A stretch of 64,000 nucleotides of DNA, taken from assembly GCF_014650555.1 (NCBI RefSeq), contig NZ_BMVE01000002.1:1-64000 (forward strand). The letters run 5' to 3'. Made by a program: the position numbers and the translations under genes. The DNA is from Streptomyces goshikiensis (GTDB lineage: Bacteria > Actinomycetota > Actinomycetes > Streptomycetales > Streptomycetaceae). Under the pieces are notes generated by a model that did not search any database, was not told the origin of the DNA, and was given only the letters and a program-made list of their open reading frames with translations. Of this stretch, positions 43,360 to 52,484 are shown in pieces; position 1 is the stretch's first letter; every line of letters begins with the position of its first letter.

Positions 43360-44625
43360 TCAGATGACGTCGGGCACGCGCAGCACCTCGGTGATGCCGC
43401 GCGCGGACAGGTGCGCGGGGTCCCCGGCGAGTCCGGCCAGCACCACCGCAGGCCGGAGCCCCTGGGCGGTCAGCGCCGCCCAGGCCTCGAAGAACGCCCC
43501 GCCCGGGGCGCACACCGAGCGCCGGGGCGCCGCGTCCGCCCCGCCGACGTCGACGGCGAGCGCGGTGGACCGTACGGCGGGGCGGTGCTCCCGGCCGCGC
43601 CACTGCCCGGCGACGCGGGCGACGGCCGCGCCGGCCGGCTTGACCGCGCGGTCGTTGGTGAGCAGGCCGAGCCCGTACTCCAGCTCGGGGAAGTCCGCGA
43701 GCTCCCGCGACACGTCGTGCGAGCACCACCAGGTCACGCCCCACAGGTCCGGGCAGTCCAGGGCGCCGGCCAGGGTGGCCCGGGTGAACTCGGCGGCGTG
43801 TTCCGCCGGGATCAGCGGCGCGGGCGCCCCGACCTCCTGGAGCCACACCGGGCGGTGCGGGTCGCGCGCCCAGGCCTTGGAGAGCTCGATCAGGTACGCG
43901 GCGTGGTGCTCGGTCGCGGTCCCGGCGCGGCCGTGGCGCTGGGCGGTGCCGTTGAACACCCAGGAGTGCACGGCGGTCGCGGCGCCGAGCCGGGCCGCCT
44001 GGGCGGCGGTGAACGGGTGGCCGTCCTGGTACCAGGCGGCGTCGTACGCGGCGTGCAGGTGGAACCGCCCCGGGGCGCCCTTCTCGCAGGCGGCGAGCAT
44101 CCGTTCGAGCCACCGGCCGGCCTGGGCGCGGGTGATCCGGTCGGGGGAGGGGTGCGGGGCGTCGGAGAACTGGTTGACCTCGTTGCCGACCGTCATGCCG
44201 AGGAAGTTCGGCCGGTCCGCGAGGGCGGCGGCGAGCGTGCGCAGGTACTCCTCCTGGCCCGCGATCACCTCCGGGTCGCCGAAGATGTTCCGGCGGTGCC
44301 AGGTCGTGGTCCAGGCGGGCAGGAAGTCGAAGCTCGACAGGTGCCCCTGGAGTCCGTCCACGGCGACGTCGAGGCCGCGTTCGGCGGCGGCGTCGGCCAG
44401 CGCCACGAGCTGCTCGACGGCGCGCGGCCGGATCAGCGTGCGGTTCGGCTGGAACAGCGGCCACAGCGGGAAGACCCGGACGTGGTCCAGGCCGAGCGCG
44501 GCGACCGAGTCGAGATCGGCCCGCACCTCGTCGAGGTCGAAGTCGAGCCAGTGGTGGAACCAGCCGCGGGTCGGGGTGTAGTTGGCGCCGAAGCGGAGCG
44601 GACGAGGGGAGCCTTCGTCGAGCAT
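43360..44625 (-). CDS. GH5-type glycoside hydrolase, candidate N-glycan-core beta-mannosidase
   Basis: This 421-residue TIM-barrel hydrolase has GANYTPTRGWFHHWLDFD at the start, a probable acid/base in GMTVGNEVNQF and a probable nucleophile in VWLQEVGAPAP, typical of clan A. There is no signal peptide, so it acts inside the cell. GH85-linked GH5 subfamily 18 enzymes of bifidobacteria hydrolyse Man-beta-1,4-GlcNAc from N-glycan cores; the context suggests the same here, but subfamily placement is inferred. ATG 44625 is chosen (AGGACGCCAC upstream). It is the first gene of the leftward operon, divergent from lacI. Confidence 0.8.
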   Translation of the reverse strand: MLDEGSPRPLRFGANYTPTRGWFHHWLDFDLDEVRADLDSVAALGLDHVRVFPLWPLFQPNRTLIRPRAVEQLVALADAAAERGLDVAVDGLQGHLSSFDFLPAWTTTWHRRNIFGDPEVIAGQEEYLRTLAAALADRPNFLGMTVGNEVNQFSDAPHPSPDRITRAQAGRWLERMLAACEKGAPGRFHLHAAYDAAWYQDGHPFTAAQAARLGAATAVHSWVFNGTAQRHGRAGTATEHHAAYLIELSKAWARDPHRPVWLQEVGAPAPLIPAEHAAEFTRATLAGALDCPDLWGVTWWCSHDVSRELADFPELEYGLGLLTNDRAVKPAGAAVARVAGQWRGREHRPAVRSTALAVDVGGADAAPRRSVCAPGGAFFEAWAALTAQGLRPAVVLAGLAGDPAHLSARGITEVLRVPDVI

Positions 44626-45009
44626 GTGGCGTCCTGGAGTTCTGGAGTTCTGGGACTCTGGGGAATTCGCCGGGTGACGCACAACCTGCCGGGTGCCACG
44701 GGGTCACGTCAACAGGGCCTCCAGCGGCGGTACTTATGCGCTTCAGTGCCGTTGACAGAAGGGCTCCGGCCCTCTCAAGCTGAGCGAGCTAATGCGGTTT
44801 AGTTTCTCCGGAGCGAGAAAGCGTCCGGAGTCGACAGCGGTATGTGGCCCCGGCCGCCCGGGCCCGCCGTCGCGCCGGCCGTGGCGGGATTCCTCCCCGC
44901 CCCAACACCCCTCCGGGGAATGACCCGACGGCGGTCGAGGCGGTCCGCGATGGCGGGATCGCGTACGGTCCCGCCATCGCAGTCCGCGTCACCGAGGGAT
45001 GAGGCAGGC
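44626..45009. promoter_or_regulatory. Divergent glycosidase-lacI control region with two operator-like repeats and a hairpin
   Basis: This 384-base gap holds CTTATGCGCTTCAG (44733-44746) and CTAATGCGGTTTAG (44789-44802), identical at 11 of 14 positions, the second a palindrome around a central CG as in LacI-family operators. TTGACA (44752-44757) lies between them. A perfect 12-base inverted repeat GCGATGGCGGGA/TCCCGCCATCGC (44947-44980, loop 10) sits 29 bases before lacI. No gene is visible. Confidence 0.65.
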
Positions 45010-46038
45010 ATGGCCCGCAGACCCACCATCAAGGACATCGCCCGGCAGGCCGGAGTGTCGCAGAGCGCCGTCTCCTTCGCGCTCAACGACCGCCCGGGCG
45101 TCTCCACGGACACCCGCGCCCGGATCCGCCGGGTCGCCGAGGAACTCGGCTGGCAGCCCAACAGCGCCGCCCGCGCCCTGTCCGGCGAACGCTCCGGCGC
45201 GGTCGGCCTCGTCCTCGCCCGGCCCGCGCACACCCTCGGCGTCGAGTCCTTCTTCCTCCAGCTCGTCTCCGGCATACAGGAGGTGCTCGCGGCCGGCCGG
45301 ATCGCCCTCCTCTTCCAGGTGGTGGAGGACATCGACGCCGAATGCGCGGTCTACCGGCGCTGGTGGGCCGAACGCCGCGTGGACGGGGTCCTCGTCGTCG
45401 ACCCGCGCACGCGGGACCCGCGCCCGGCGCTGCTCGAACAACTGGCGCTGCCCGCCGTACTGGTCGGAGGGGCGGGCGGCGGCGCGCACTCCTCGGTCTG
45501 GGCCGACGACGCCCGGGCCATGACCCGGATCCTCGAACACCTCCACGTGCTGGGCCACCGCCGGATCACCCACATCGCCGGCCTGCCCGGCCTCGCCCAC
45601 ACCGCCCGCCGGATGGCCTCGCTGCGCACCGAGGCCGCGCGCCTCGGCCTCGGCCCCGACCGGGTGCGCTCGGTCGTCACCGACTACTCCGACGCGGAGG
45701 GCGCCGCGGCCACCCGCCGGGTCCTCGCCGAGCCCGAGCCGCCCACCGCCCTGGTCTACGACAACGACGTGATGGCGGTGGCCGGCAGCGCCGTCGCCGC
45801 CGAACTGGCCATCCCCGTGCCGGACCGGCTCTCCATCGTGGCCTGGGACGACTCCGCGCTCTGCCGGGTCACCCACCCCCGGCTCACCGCCCTCGTCCGG
45901 GACACCGCCGCGTTCGGCCGGCTCGCCGCCGAGGAACTGCTCGCCGTCCTCGCCGGGGGCCCGCCCCGGCTCCGGGAGGCCGAGCGGCCCCGGCTGGAAC
46001 CCCGCGAGAGTACGGCGCCGCCGACGGCCGCATACTGA
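45010..46038 (+). CDS. LacI-family transcriptional regulator
   Basis: This 342-residue regulator has an HTH at about 4-50 (TIKDIARQAGVSQSAVSFAL, hinge AARALSGERSG) and a periplasmic-binding-like sugar domain (LVYDNDVMAVAGSAVAAEL, LSIVAWDDSALCRVTHPRLT). It probably represses the divergent hydrolase operon and its own ROK gene until an N-glycan-derived sugar binds. The ATG at 45010 follows GATGAGGCAGG. The ROK gene follows after 27 bases. Confidence 0.92.
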   Translation: MARRPTIKDIARQAGVSQSAVSFALNDRPGVSTDTRARIRRVAEELGWQPNSAARALSGERSGAVGLVLARPAHTLGVESFFLQLVSGIQEVLAAGRIALLFQVVEDIDAECAVYRRWWAERRVDGVLVVDPRTRDPRPALLEQLALPAVLVGGAGGGAHSSVWADDARAMTRILEHLHVLGHRRITHIAGLPGLAHTARRMASLRTEAARLGLGPDRVRSVVTDYSDAEGAAATRRVLAEPEPPTALVYDNDVMAVAGSAVAAELAIPVPDRLSIVAWDDSALCRVTHPRLTALVRDTAAFGRLAAEELLAVLAGGPPRLREAERPRLEPRESTAPPTAAY

Positions 46039-46065
46039 GTCCCGACCCCTCCCTGGAGCGCCACC

Positions 46066-47052
46066 GTGACCACTCCCACCTCCGCCGTCCCCGGCTCCCG
46101 CGGCCCCGCCGCGACCGCGGGCCTGACGGCGGCGATCGACATCGGCGGTACGAAGGTCGCGGGCGCGCTGGTGCACCCCGACGGCACGATGACCGCCACC
46201 ACCCGCCGCCCCACTCCCCGGGACGCGGACGCGGACGGGGTCTTCGCCGCCGTCGCGGAGGTCGTCGCGGAGCTGGCGCGCTCGCCGCTGTGGCCCTCGG
46301 TGGTCCGCTGCGGGGCCGGCAGCGCCGGGCCCGTGGACACCTCGCGCGGCACGGTCAGCCCCGTCAACATCGGCGCCTGGCGGGACTTCCCGGTGCAGGA
46401 GCGGATCGCGGCGGAACTGGCCCGGCACGGCGCCGCCGTCCCGACGGTCCTGGCCGGCGACGGCGTGGCGATGACCGCGGCCGAGCACTGGCTCGGCGCG
46501 GCCCGGGGCCACGCGAACGCCCTGTGCATGGTGGTCTCCACCGGCGTCGGCGGCGGACTGATCCTGAACAACCAGCTCCACCCCGGCCCCACCGGCAACG
46601 CGGGCCACATCGGCCACATCAGCGTCGCCTTCGACGGGGAGCGGTGCGTCTGCGGCGGAATCGGCTGCGTCGAATCCCTCGCCTCGGGCACCGCCATCGC
46701 CCGCTGGGCCCTCGCCCAGGGCTGGACCCCCGCCGGGGACCCCACGGCGGCGGGCGTCGCCGCGGCCGCCGCCGCCGGGGACCCGGTCGCGCTGGCCGCC
46801 TTCGACCGCGCGGGGCGCGCGCTGGCCGCCGCCATCGCGGCCACCGCGACCCTGGTCGAAACGGACATCGCCGTCATCGGGGGCGGGGTCGCCGCCTCGG
46901 GGGACACCCTGTTCGGTCCGATCCGGGCGCACCTGGCCTCGTACGCCACGCTGTCCTTCGTGCGCGACGTCCAGGTCGTACCGGCCCTGCTCGGCACCCA
47001 CGCGGGGCTGATCGGCGCGGCCGCCGCCGCCCTGAGCCTGCTGCCGGGCTAG
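46066..47052 (+). CDS. ROK-family sugar kinase
   Basis: This 328-residue kinase has the phosphate motif DIGGTKVAGALVHPDG, the catalytic Asp in LAGDGVAM, the ROK His in GNAGHIGHIS, and the zinc motif CVCGGIGCVES. ROK kinases phosphorylate glucose, GlcNAc, mannose or ManNAc; a sugar released from N-glycans is expected from the neighbours. It has no HTH, so it is an enzyme and not a repressor. GTG 46066 is preceded by GGAGCG. Confidence 0.9.
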   Translation: MTTPTSAVPGSRGPAATAGLTAAIDIGGTKVAGALVHPDGTMTATTRRPTPRDADADGVFAAVAEVVAELARSPLWPSVVRCGAGSAGPVDTSRGTVSPVNIGAWRDFPVQERIAAELARHGAAVPTVLAGDGVAMTAAEHWLGAARGHANALCMVVSTGVGGGLILNNQLHPGPTGNAGHIGHISVAFDGERCVCGGIGCVESLASGTAIARWALAQGWTPAGDPTAAGVAAAAAAGDPVALAAFDRAGRALAAAIAATATLVETDIAVIGGGVAASGDTLFGPIRAHLASYATLSFVRDVQVVPALLGTHAGLIGAAAAALSLLPG

Positions 47053-47095
47053 GCCTCGGCTCTCGGCATGGCCGTCGCTCTCGGCCCGGCCGTCC

Positions 47096-48094
47096 CTACG
47101 GCTTGACGGATCGGTAGTACCGCCCGGCGCCCTCGTGCAGGTCCAGCGGGTCCGTGTAGATCGCCGTCCGCAGGTCCACCAGCTGCGCCGCGTGCACCTC
47201 GTGCCCGATGCCGTCCCGGCTCGCGATCACCGTACGGGTGAACTGCTCCGTCAGCCTCGGATCCGTCCTGGCCGTGGTGACCAGCAGGTTCGGCACGGCC
47301 AGCGTGGACACCGGGGACGTGTTGCGCGCCCGCGCGTACGCGTCCTGCGGCATCACCGCCGCCCGGTAGTACCGGGCCGGGCTGCCCCCGGCCTGCAAGG
47401 GCTCCACCAGGTCGCCCAGCTGCACGAGCCGGATGTCGAACCGCTCCGACAGCTCCTTCACCGCGTTCGTCGGAAGCCCGCCGGACCAGAAGAACGCGTC
47501 GATCCGGCCCGCTTCCAGCTCCGCGGGCATCGTGTCGATCCCTATGGACACCGGGGTGATGTCCCGCACCGGGTTCAGCTTCGCCGCCGCCAGCAGCCGG
47601 TCCGCTATGAGGCGCACCCCGGAGCCGTTCTGGCCGACCGCGACCCGCTTGCCCTTGAGGTCCCGCGTCGACTGCACCGGCGATCCCGCCGGGACCACCA
47701 GCTGCACGTAGTCGTCGTAGAGCCGCGCGCAGCCGCGCAGCGACTCCGCGCCCGGCTTGCCGTCGGCCCGGTACTTGGCGACCGCGTCCGCCGTCGCCAC
47801 CGTGAAGTCAGCCTGCCCGGCGGACACCCGCTGGAGGTTCTGCTGCGAGCCCTCGCTCGTCTCCAGCCGGACCTTCACCCCGGGCATGTCCGTCGCGAGC
47901 GCCTGCTTGAGCAGCTCGCCGTAGAGGTGGTAGACGCCGGAACGGACCCCCGTGCTGAAGGTGAGATCGCCGCTCGGCTCCGGCTCCGCGAAGGGCTTCA
48001 GCCACCACAGCAGCAGCCCGAGCAGCGCCAGCACGACGCCCAGCCCCTGGAGGGCGCGGCGCCTGCTGATCCGCCGGGGCGTGAGGAGGTGCAT
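47096..48094 (-). CDS. TAXI-family TRAP transporter solute-binding protein
   Basis: This 332-residue protein has an N-terminal anchor ([21 protein letters not shown]) and the TAXI domain: [34 protein letters not shown] [14 protein letters not shown], and [21 protein letters not shown]. Such receptors feed organic acids to TRAP permeases, but no DctM-type permease is nearby. It may act alone or with a distant permease. ATG 48094 lies seven bases from CAGGAT. It is divergent from miaB. Confidence 0.87.
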   Translation of the reverse strand: MHLLTPRRISRRRALQGLGVVLALLGLLLWWLKPFAEPEPSGDLTFSTGVRSGVYHLYGELLKQALATDMPGVKVRLETSEGSQQNLQRVSAGQADFTVATADAVAKYRADGKPGAESLRGCARLYDDYVQLVVPAGSPVQSTRDLKGKRVAVGQNGSGVRLIADRLLAAAKLNPVRDITPVSIGIDTMPAELEAGRIDAFFWSGGLPTNAVKELSERFDIRLVQLGDLVEPLQAGGSPARYYRAAVMPQDAYARARNTSPVSTLAVPNLLVTTARTDPRLTEQFTRTVIASRDGIGHEVHAAQLVDLRTAIYTDPLDLHEGAGRYYRSVKP

Positions 48095-48176
48095 GCCCGC
48101 GATCCTGCCAGCCCCCCGCCGTCCTGTCACGACGGGCCCGGGACCCGCCGCTCCCGGTACCGCCTACCCTTGTCGC

Positions 48177-49697
48177 ATGACCAGCAGCAGCGACCGGAGC
48201 ACGGCAGTGGACGTCAAGGGAACTTACGAGGTGCGCACCTACGGGTGCCAGATGAACGTGCACGACTCCGAGCGGCTGTCCGGTCTGCTGGAGGGCGCGG
48301 GCTACACGCGCGCGCCCGAGGGCTCCGACGGCGACGCCGACGTGGTGGTGTTCAACACCTGCGCCGTCCGTGAGAACGCCGACAACAAGCTGTACGGCAA
48401 CCTCGGCCGCCTCGCCCCGATGAAGACCAAGCGCCCCGGCATGCAGATCGCCGTCGGCGGCTGCCTCGCGCAGAAGGACCGCGACACGATCGTGAAGCGG
48501 GCCCCCTGGGTCGACGTCGTCTTCGGCACGCACAACATCGGCAAGCTGCCGGTCCTGCTGGAGCGCGCCCGCGTCCAGGAGGAGGCGCAGGTCGAGATCG
48601 CCGAGTCGCTGGAAGCCTTCCCCTCCACGCTCCCGACCCGCCGCGAGTCCGCCTACGCCGCCTGGGTCTCGATCTCCGTCGGCTGCAACAACACGTGCAC
48701 CTTCTGCATCGTCCCGGCGCTGCGCGGCAAGGAGGAGGACCGCCGTCCCGGCGACATCCTCGCCGAGGTGGAGGCCCTGGTCGCCGAGGGCGTCTCCGAG
48801 ATCACCCTGCTCGGCCAGAACGTGAACGCGTACGGCTCCGACCTGGGCGACCGCGAGGCCTTCTCGAAGCTGCTGCGCGCCTGCGGCGGGATCGAGGGCC
48901 TGGAGCGGGTCCGCTTCACCTCCCCGCACCCGCGCGACTTCACGGACGACGTGATCGCGGCGATGGCCGAGACCCCGAACGTGATGCCGCAGCTGCACAT
49001 GCCGCTCCAGTCGGGATCGGACCCCATCCTGCGCGCGATGCGCCGCTCGTACCGGCAGGAGCGCTTCCTCGGCATCATCGAGAAGGTCCGCGCCGCGATT
49101 CCGCACGCCGCGATCTCCACCGACATCATCGTGGGCTTCCCCGGTGAGACGGAGGAGGACTTCCAGCAGACGATGCACACGGTGCGCGAGGCGCGCTTCG
49201 CGAACGCGTTCACCTTCCAGTACTCCAAGCGCCCCGGCACCCCGGCCGCGGACATGGAGGGGCAGATCCCGAAGGAGGTCGTCCAGGACCGCTACATGCG
49301 GCTGGTCGCGCTCCAGGAGGAGATCTCCTGGGAGGAGAACAAGAAGCAGGTCGGCCGGACCCTGGAGGTCATGGTCGCGGAGGGCGAGGGCCGCAAGGAC
49401 GGCGCCACGGACCGCCTCTCGGGGCGCGCCCCGGACAACCGCCTCGTGCACTTCACCAAGCCGGACGAGGAGGTCCGCCCGGGCGACGTGGTCACCGTCG
49501 ACATCACCTACGCGGCCCCGCACCACCTGCTGGCCGAGGGCCCGACGCGGTCCGTACGCCGTACCCGCGCGGGCGACGCGTGGGAGAAGCGCAACGCCGC
49601 TCCGCCGCAGCCGGCGGGCGTCATGCTCGGCATCCCCACCCTCGGCGTCCCGGCCCCCCTGCCCCCGACCACCTCGGGCTGCGCCGTCTCCTCCTGA
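48177..49697 (+). CDS. miaB: tRNA-2-methylthio-N6-dimethylallyladenosine synthase MiaB
   Basis: This 506-residue radical-SAM methylthiotransferase acts on i6A37 of tRNA, after MiaA. It has the UPF0004 cysteines ([26 protein letters not shown]), radical-SAM CxxxCxxC in [17 protein letters not shown], and a C-terminal TRAM domain. RTYGCQMN and CIVPxxRG mark MiaB. A Pro-rich tail of about 35 residues follows TRAM. TACCCT (48165-48170) ends six bases before the ATG, suggesting leaderless translation. Confidence 0.96.
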   Translation: MTSSSDRSTAVDVKGTYEVRTYGCQMNVHDSERLSGLLEGAGYTRAPEGSDGDADVVVFNTCAVRENADNKLYGNLGRLAPMKTKRPGMQIAVGGCLAQKDRDTIVKRAPWVDVVFGTHNIGKLPVLLERARVQEEAQVEIAESLEAFPSTLPTRRESAYAAWVSISVGCNNTCTFCIVPALRGKEEDRRPGDILAEVEALVAEGVSEITLLGQNVNAYGSDLGDREAFSKLLRACGGIEGLERVRFTSPHPRDFTDDVIAAMAETPNVMPQLHMPLQSGSDPILRAMRRSYRQERFLGIIEKVRAAIPHAAISTDIIVGFPGETEEDFQQTMHTVREARFANAFTFQYSKRPGTPAADMEGQIPKEVVQDRYMRLVALQEEISWEENKKQVGRTLEVMVAEGEGRKDGATDRLSGRAPDNRLVHFTKPDEEVRPGDVVTVDITYAAPHHLLAEGPTRSVRRTRAGDAWEKRNAAPPQPAGVMLGIPTLGVPAPLPPTTSGCAVSS

Positions 49698-49921
49698 CGC
49701 CTGCCCGGCCCTGCCCCGCCCCACCCGGCGTTCCAGGCGTGGGTCCGGGCAGAGCCCCAGGCCCCACCAGCCCGCCCGGTGCCGTGGGACCGGGCTCCGG
49801 GCAGCGCCCGGGAAACGGCGGCGGCGGAAGGGCGGCGGGGCCGCGCGGCGGCACGGTGTCGAGGCCGGGCGGGAGGCCCTCCGCCACCCCGCTCCGGCCG
49901 GCGACGGCTAGGCTGCGGATC

Positions 49922-50629
49922 ATGCTCGTAGCCGCCGCCGTCTGCCCCGCCCCGCCGCTGCTCGTACCGGAGGTCGCCGCCGGGGCCGCCGCCGAGCTCG
50001 CGGACGCCCGTACCGCCTGCTCCGACGCGCTCGCCGTCCTCGCCGCCGCCCGCCCCGACCGCCTGGTCGTGGTCGGCGCCGCCGGGGCGGACCACACCGG
50101 CCCCTACCCCCAGGGCTCCCGCGGCAGCTTCCGCGGCTTCGGGGTGGCCGCCGACGTACGGCTCGGCGAAGGCGAGGAGGGCCCGCGTGTGCTGCCCACC
50201 TCGCTCGCCGTCGCCGCCTGGCTGCTCGCCCGCGCGCGCTGGGGCGCGGCCCCCGTCGAGGGCCTCGGTGTCGCCGAGCCCCTGGAGGCCGACGCCTGCC
50301 TGCGCACCGGCCGGGAACTCGCAGTCACCGACGACCGCGTCGCCCTCCTCGTCATGGGCGACGGCAGCGCCTGCCGCACCGTGAAGGCCCCCGGGTACCT
50401 CGACGAGCGCGCCACCGCCTTCGACGCCGAGGCGGCCCGCGCCCTCGGCGCGGCCGACACCGCCGCCCTCGCGGCCCTCGACCCCGGGCTCGCCCGGGAG
50501 CTCAAGGCCGCCGGACGGGCCCCCTGGCAGGTGCTCGCGGGCGCCGCCGAGGGCGCGGGCCTCGACGGCCGGCTGCTGTACGACGAGGCCCCGTACGGGG
50601 TCGGCTACTTCGTCGCCACCTGGTCCTGA
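49922..50629 (+). CDS. Class III extradiol dioxygenase subunit B-like protein
   Basis: This 235-residue protein starts MLVAAAVCPAPPLLVPEVA and has DRLVVVGAAGADHTGPYPQG and LVMGDGSACRTVKAPGYLDE, the pattern of the LigB/AMMECR-associated extradiol dioxygenase fold common between miaB and miaA in actinobacteria. The metal histidines of true LigB are not obvious, so catalysis is doubtful. TAGGCT (49909-49914) ends seven bases before the ATG. Confidence 0.85.
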   Translation: MLVAAAVCPAPPLLVPEVAAGAAAELADARTACSDALAVLAAARPDRLVVVGAAGADHTGPYPQGSRGSFRGFGVAADVRLGEGEEGPRVLPTSLAVAAWLLARARWGAAPVEGLGVAEPLEADACLRTGRELAVTDDRVALLVMGDGSACRTVKAPGYLDERATAFDAEAARALGAADTAALAALDPGLARELKAAGRAPWQVLAGAAEGAGLDGRLLYDEAPYGVGYFVATWS

Positions 50630-50701
50630 AACCTCGCCCGGGCCGTCGCTGAACGCCGCCGCTGGACGCCCCTGAGGGCCGTCAGAGCGCCTCCGGGCAC
50701 A

Positions 50702-50742
50702 CGGAAGGGGCGCGAGGGCACCCTGCCCCCGCGCCCCTTCCG
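50702..50742. terminator. Bidirectional hairpin terminator
   Basis: CGGAAGGGGCGC (50702-50713) pairs with GCGCCCCTTCCG (50731-50742); a short GGG/CCC pairing lies within the loop. It sits between the convergent dioxygenase-like gene and the antitoxin gene. Confidence 0.8.
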
Positions 50743-50750
50743 GGACCGCG

Positions 50751-50996
50751 TCAGGAAGCCGCCGGCGGCGTCTGCCCGCCGGGGCCGTCCTTGTGCGCGA
50801 TCTTGCCCAGGGCGTCCTTCGCCTTGCTCGTGCCGGTCTCGATCCGGCCGTGGTACTTGCCCTTGGTCTTGGAGTCCACGACCTGGGCCACCTTGTCCAG
50901 ATTCTGGCCGATCCTGCCCTCGTGCTGCTGCGCGAGGTCTCCGACCTTGTCCTTCGCCGGCGCGAGCTTGGCCTTCAGATTGTCCAGCAGACCCAT
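50751..50996 (-). CDS. MT0933-type antitoxin-like protein
   Basis: This 81-residue basic helical protein, MGLLDNLKAKLAPAKDKVGD... LGKIAHKDGPGG, matches the MT0933/Rv0909 antitoxin family. In mycobacteria it pairs with a Rv0910-type toxin, but no such gene is adjacent. A strong GGAAGGTG lies five bases before the ATG. The small acidic gene upstream on the same strand is 23 bases away. Confidence 0.78.
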   Translation of the reverse strand: MGLLDNLKAKLAPAKDKVGDLAQQHEGRIGQNLDKVAQVVDSKTKGKYHGRIETGTSKAKDALGKIAHKDGPGGQTPPAAS

Positions 50997-51019
50997 GGGT
51001 CACCTTCCAGTGGCGGTGG

Positions 51020-51226
51020 CTACGTGCGGGCGCCCTCGCCGGTCTCGCTGTCCGCTGCGGCCTCCGCCGACTGCTGCTTCGGAATCTCCACGGCTTCCGC
51101 CGCAGGAGCCCCCTCCTCAGCCGTCCCGGCCTCTGCCCCCTCGGACGCGGCCGTCAGATCCCCGGCCGCGACCTCCTCGGTCGAAGCCTGGTTCTTACGG
51201 CCAAAAAACCGGCCAAAAACGCCCAT
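51020..51226 (-). CDS. Small acidic hypothetical protein
   Basis: A 68-residue protein with a basic, aromatic start MGVFGRFFGRKNQAS and a long Glu/Ala-rich acidic remainder without recognisable fold. The ATG at 51226 is preceded by TATAGGAGCAGAC, a good ribosome site. It is probably co-transcribed with the antitoxin-like gene and divergent from miaA across 208 bases. No function can be assigned. Confidence 0.7.
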   Translation of the reverse strand: MGVFGRFFGRKNQASTEEVAAGDLTAASEGAEAGTAEEGAPAAEAVEIPKQQSAEAAADSETGEGART

Positions 51227-51434
51227 GTCTGCTCCTATAACGCTGCTCGTGTGAGTGAAGTTCCGCCCGGTTCGAACCGGCTTGCGCCCGTGCTCGCGCC
51301 GGGCCCGCGCCGGACGCTCGCCCGGACGGAACCACGCCAGGGCAACGACCCCGCCCGGGCCCCGTCACGTAACTCGATCGGGTACACGCCGGTATCTGGC
51401 CAGGGCTTCGCGAGGGGTTTGCGAGACTGGGGCG

Positions 51435-52373
51435 GTGAGGAAAGCAGCCCCCGCACCGCGGGTCATCGCCGTCGTCGGTCCCACCGCGGCCGGAAAGTCC
51501 GACCTGGGCGTCGCCCTGGCCCGCCATTTCGACGGCGAGGTCGTCAACGCCGACTCCATGCAGCTGTACCGGGGGATGGACATCGGCACCGCCAAGCTGA
51601 CGGTCGAGGAGCGCGGCGGAGTCCCGCACCACCTCCTCGACGTCTGGGAGGTGACCGAGACCGCCAACGTCGCCGAGTACCAGCGGCTGGCCCGCGTCGA
51701 GATCGACAAGCTCCTCGCCGAGGGCCGCACGCCGGTGCTCGTCGGCGGATCCGGGCTGTACGTCCGCGGCGCCCTCGACGCCATGGAGTTCCCCGGCACC
51801 GATCCAGAGGTCCGGGCCCGGCTGGAGGAAGAGGTCACCCTGCGCGGCCCCGGCGCCCTGCACGCGCGGCTCGCCGCCGCCGATCCCGCCGCCGCGGCGG
51901 CCATCCTGCCCAGCAACGGCCGCCGGATCGTCCGCGCCCTGGAGGTCATCGAGATCACAGGGCGGCCGTTCACCGCGAACCTGCCCGGTCACGAGTCGGT
52001 CTACGACACCGTCCAGATCGGCGTGGACGTCGGCCGGCCCGAACTCGACGAGCGGATCGCGCGGCGCGTCGACCGGATGTGGGAGGACGGGCTGGTCGAC
52101 GAGGTCCGCGCCCTGGAGGCCCGGGGGCTGCGTGACGGAATCACCGCCTCCCGCGCCCTCGGCTACCAGCAGGTGCTGTCCGCTCTCGCGGGTGAATGCA
52201 CCGAGGAGGAAGCCAAGGCCGAGACCGTCCGCGCCACCAAGCGGTTCGCCCGGCGTCAGGACTCCTGGTTCCGCCGCGACCCGCGCGTGCACTGGCTCAG
52301 CGGAGCCGTCGTGGACCGCGGGGAACTCCCCGGGCTCGCGCAGTCGTTGGTCGAACGAGCGGTTACAGCCTGA
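51435..52373 (+). CDS. miaA: tRNA dimethylallyltransferase MiaA
   Basis: This 312-residue enzyme adds the dimethylallyl group to A37 of tRNAs reading U-initial codons, making the substrate of MiaB. Marks are the P-loop VVGPTAAGKSDLGVAL, NADSMQLYRGMDIGTAKL, HHLLDVWEV, LVGGSGLYVRG and FARRQDSWFRRD. GTG 51435 fits the P-loop distance of relatives; GAGACT ends six bases before it, so the mRNA may be leaderless. Confidence 0.95.
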   Translation: MRKAAPAPRVIAVVGPTAAGKSDLGVALARHFDGEVVNADSMQLYRGMDIGTAKLTVEERGGVPHHLLDVWEVTETANVAEYQRLARVEIDKLLAEGRTPVLVGGSGLYVRGALDAMEFPGTDPEVRARLEEEVTLRGPGALHARLAAADPAAAAAILPSNGRRIVRALEVIEITGRPFTANLPGHESVYDTVQIGVDVGRPELDERIARRVDRMWEDGLVDEVRALEARGLRDGITASRALGYQQVLSALAGECTEEEAKAETVRATKRFARRQDSWFRRDPRVHWLSGAVVDRGELPGLAQSLVERAVTA

Positions 52374-52484
52374 TCACGTGATGGCATCGGGACGCCCCGT
52401 GCGCCAGTCGGCGCCCCGGGAGCGTGCCATCATCAAACTTCTGAACAGCGGCGTACGAAGTCCGAGTGGGGAGGGCGCGTGGCT

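Noticed and set aside
40955..44707. Minus-strand open frame spanning the GH85 and GH5 genes
   Set aside because: Out of frame with both enzymes; Arg/Pro-rich and without motifs.
46066..47052. ROK protein as a NagC/XylR-type repressor
   Set aside because: It lacks an N-terminal HTH and starts directly at the nucleotide-binding domain.
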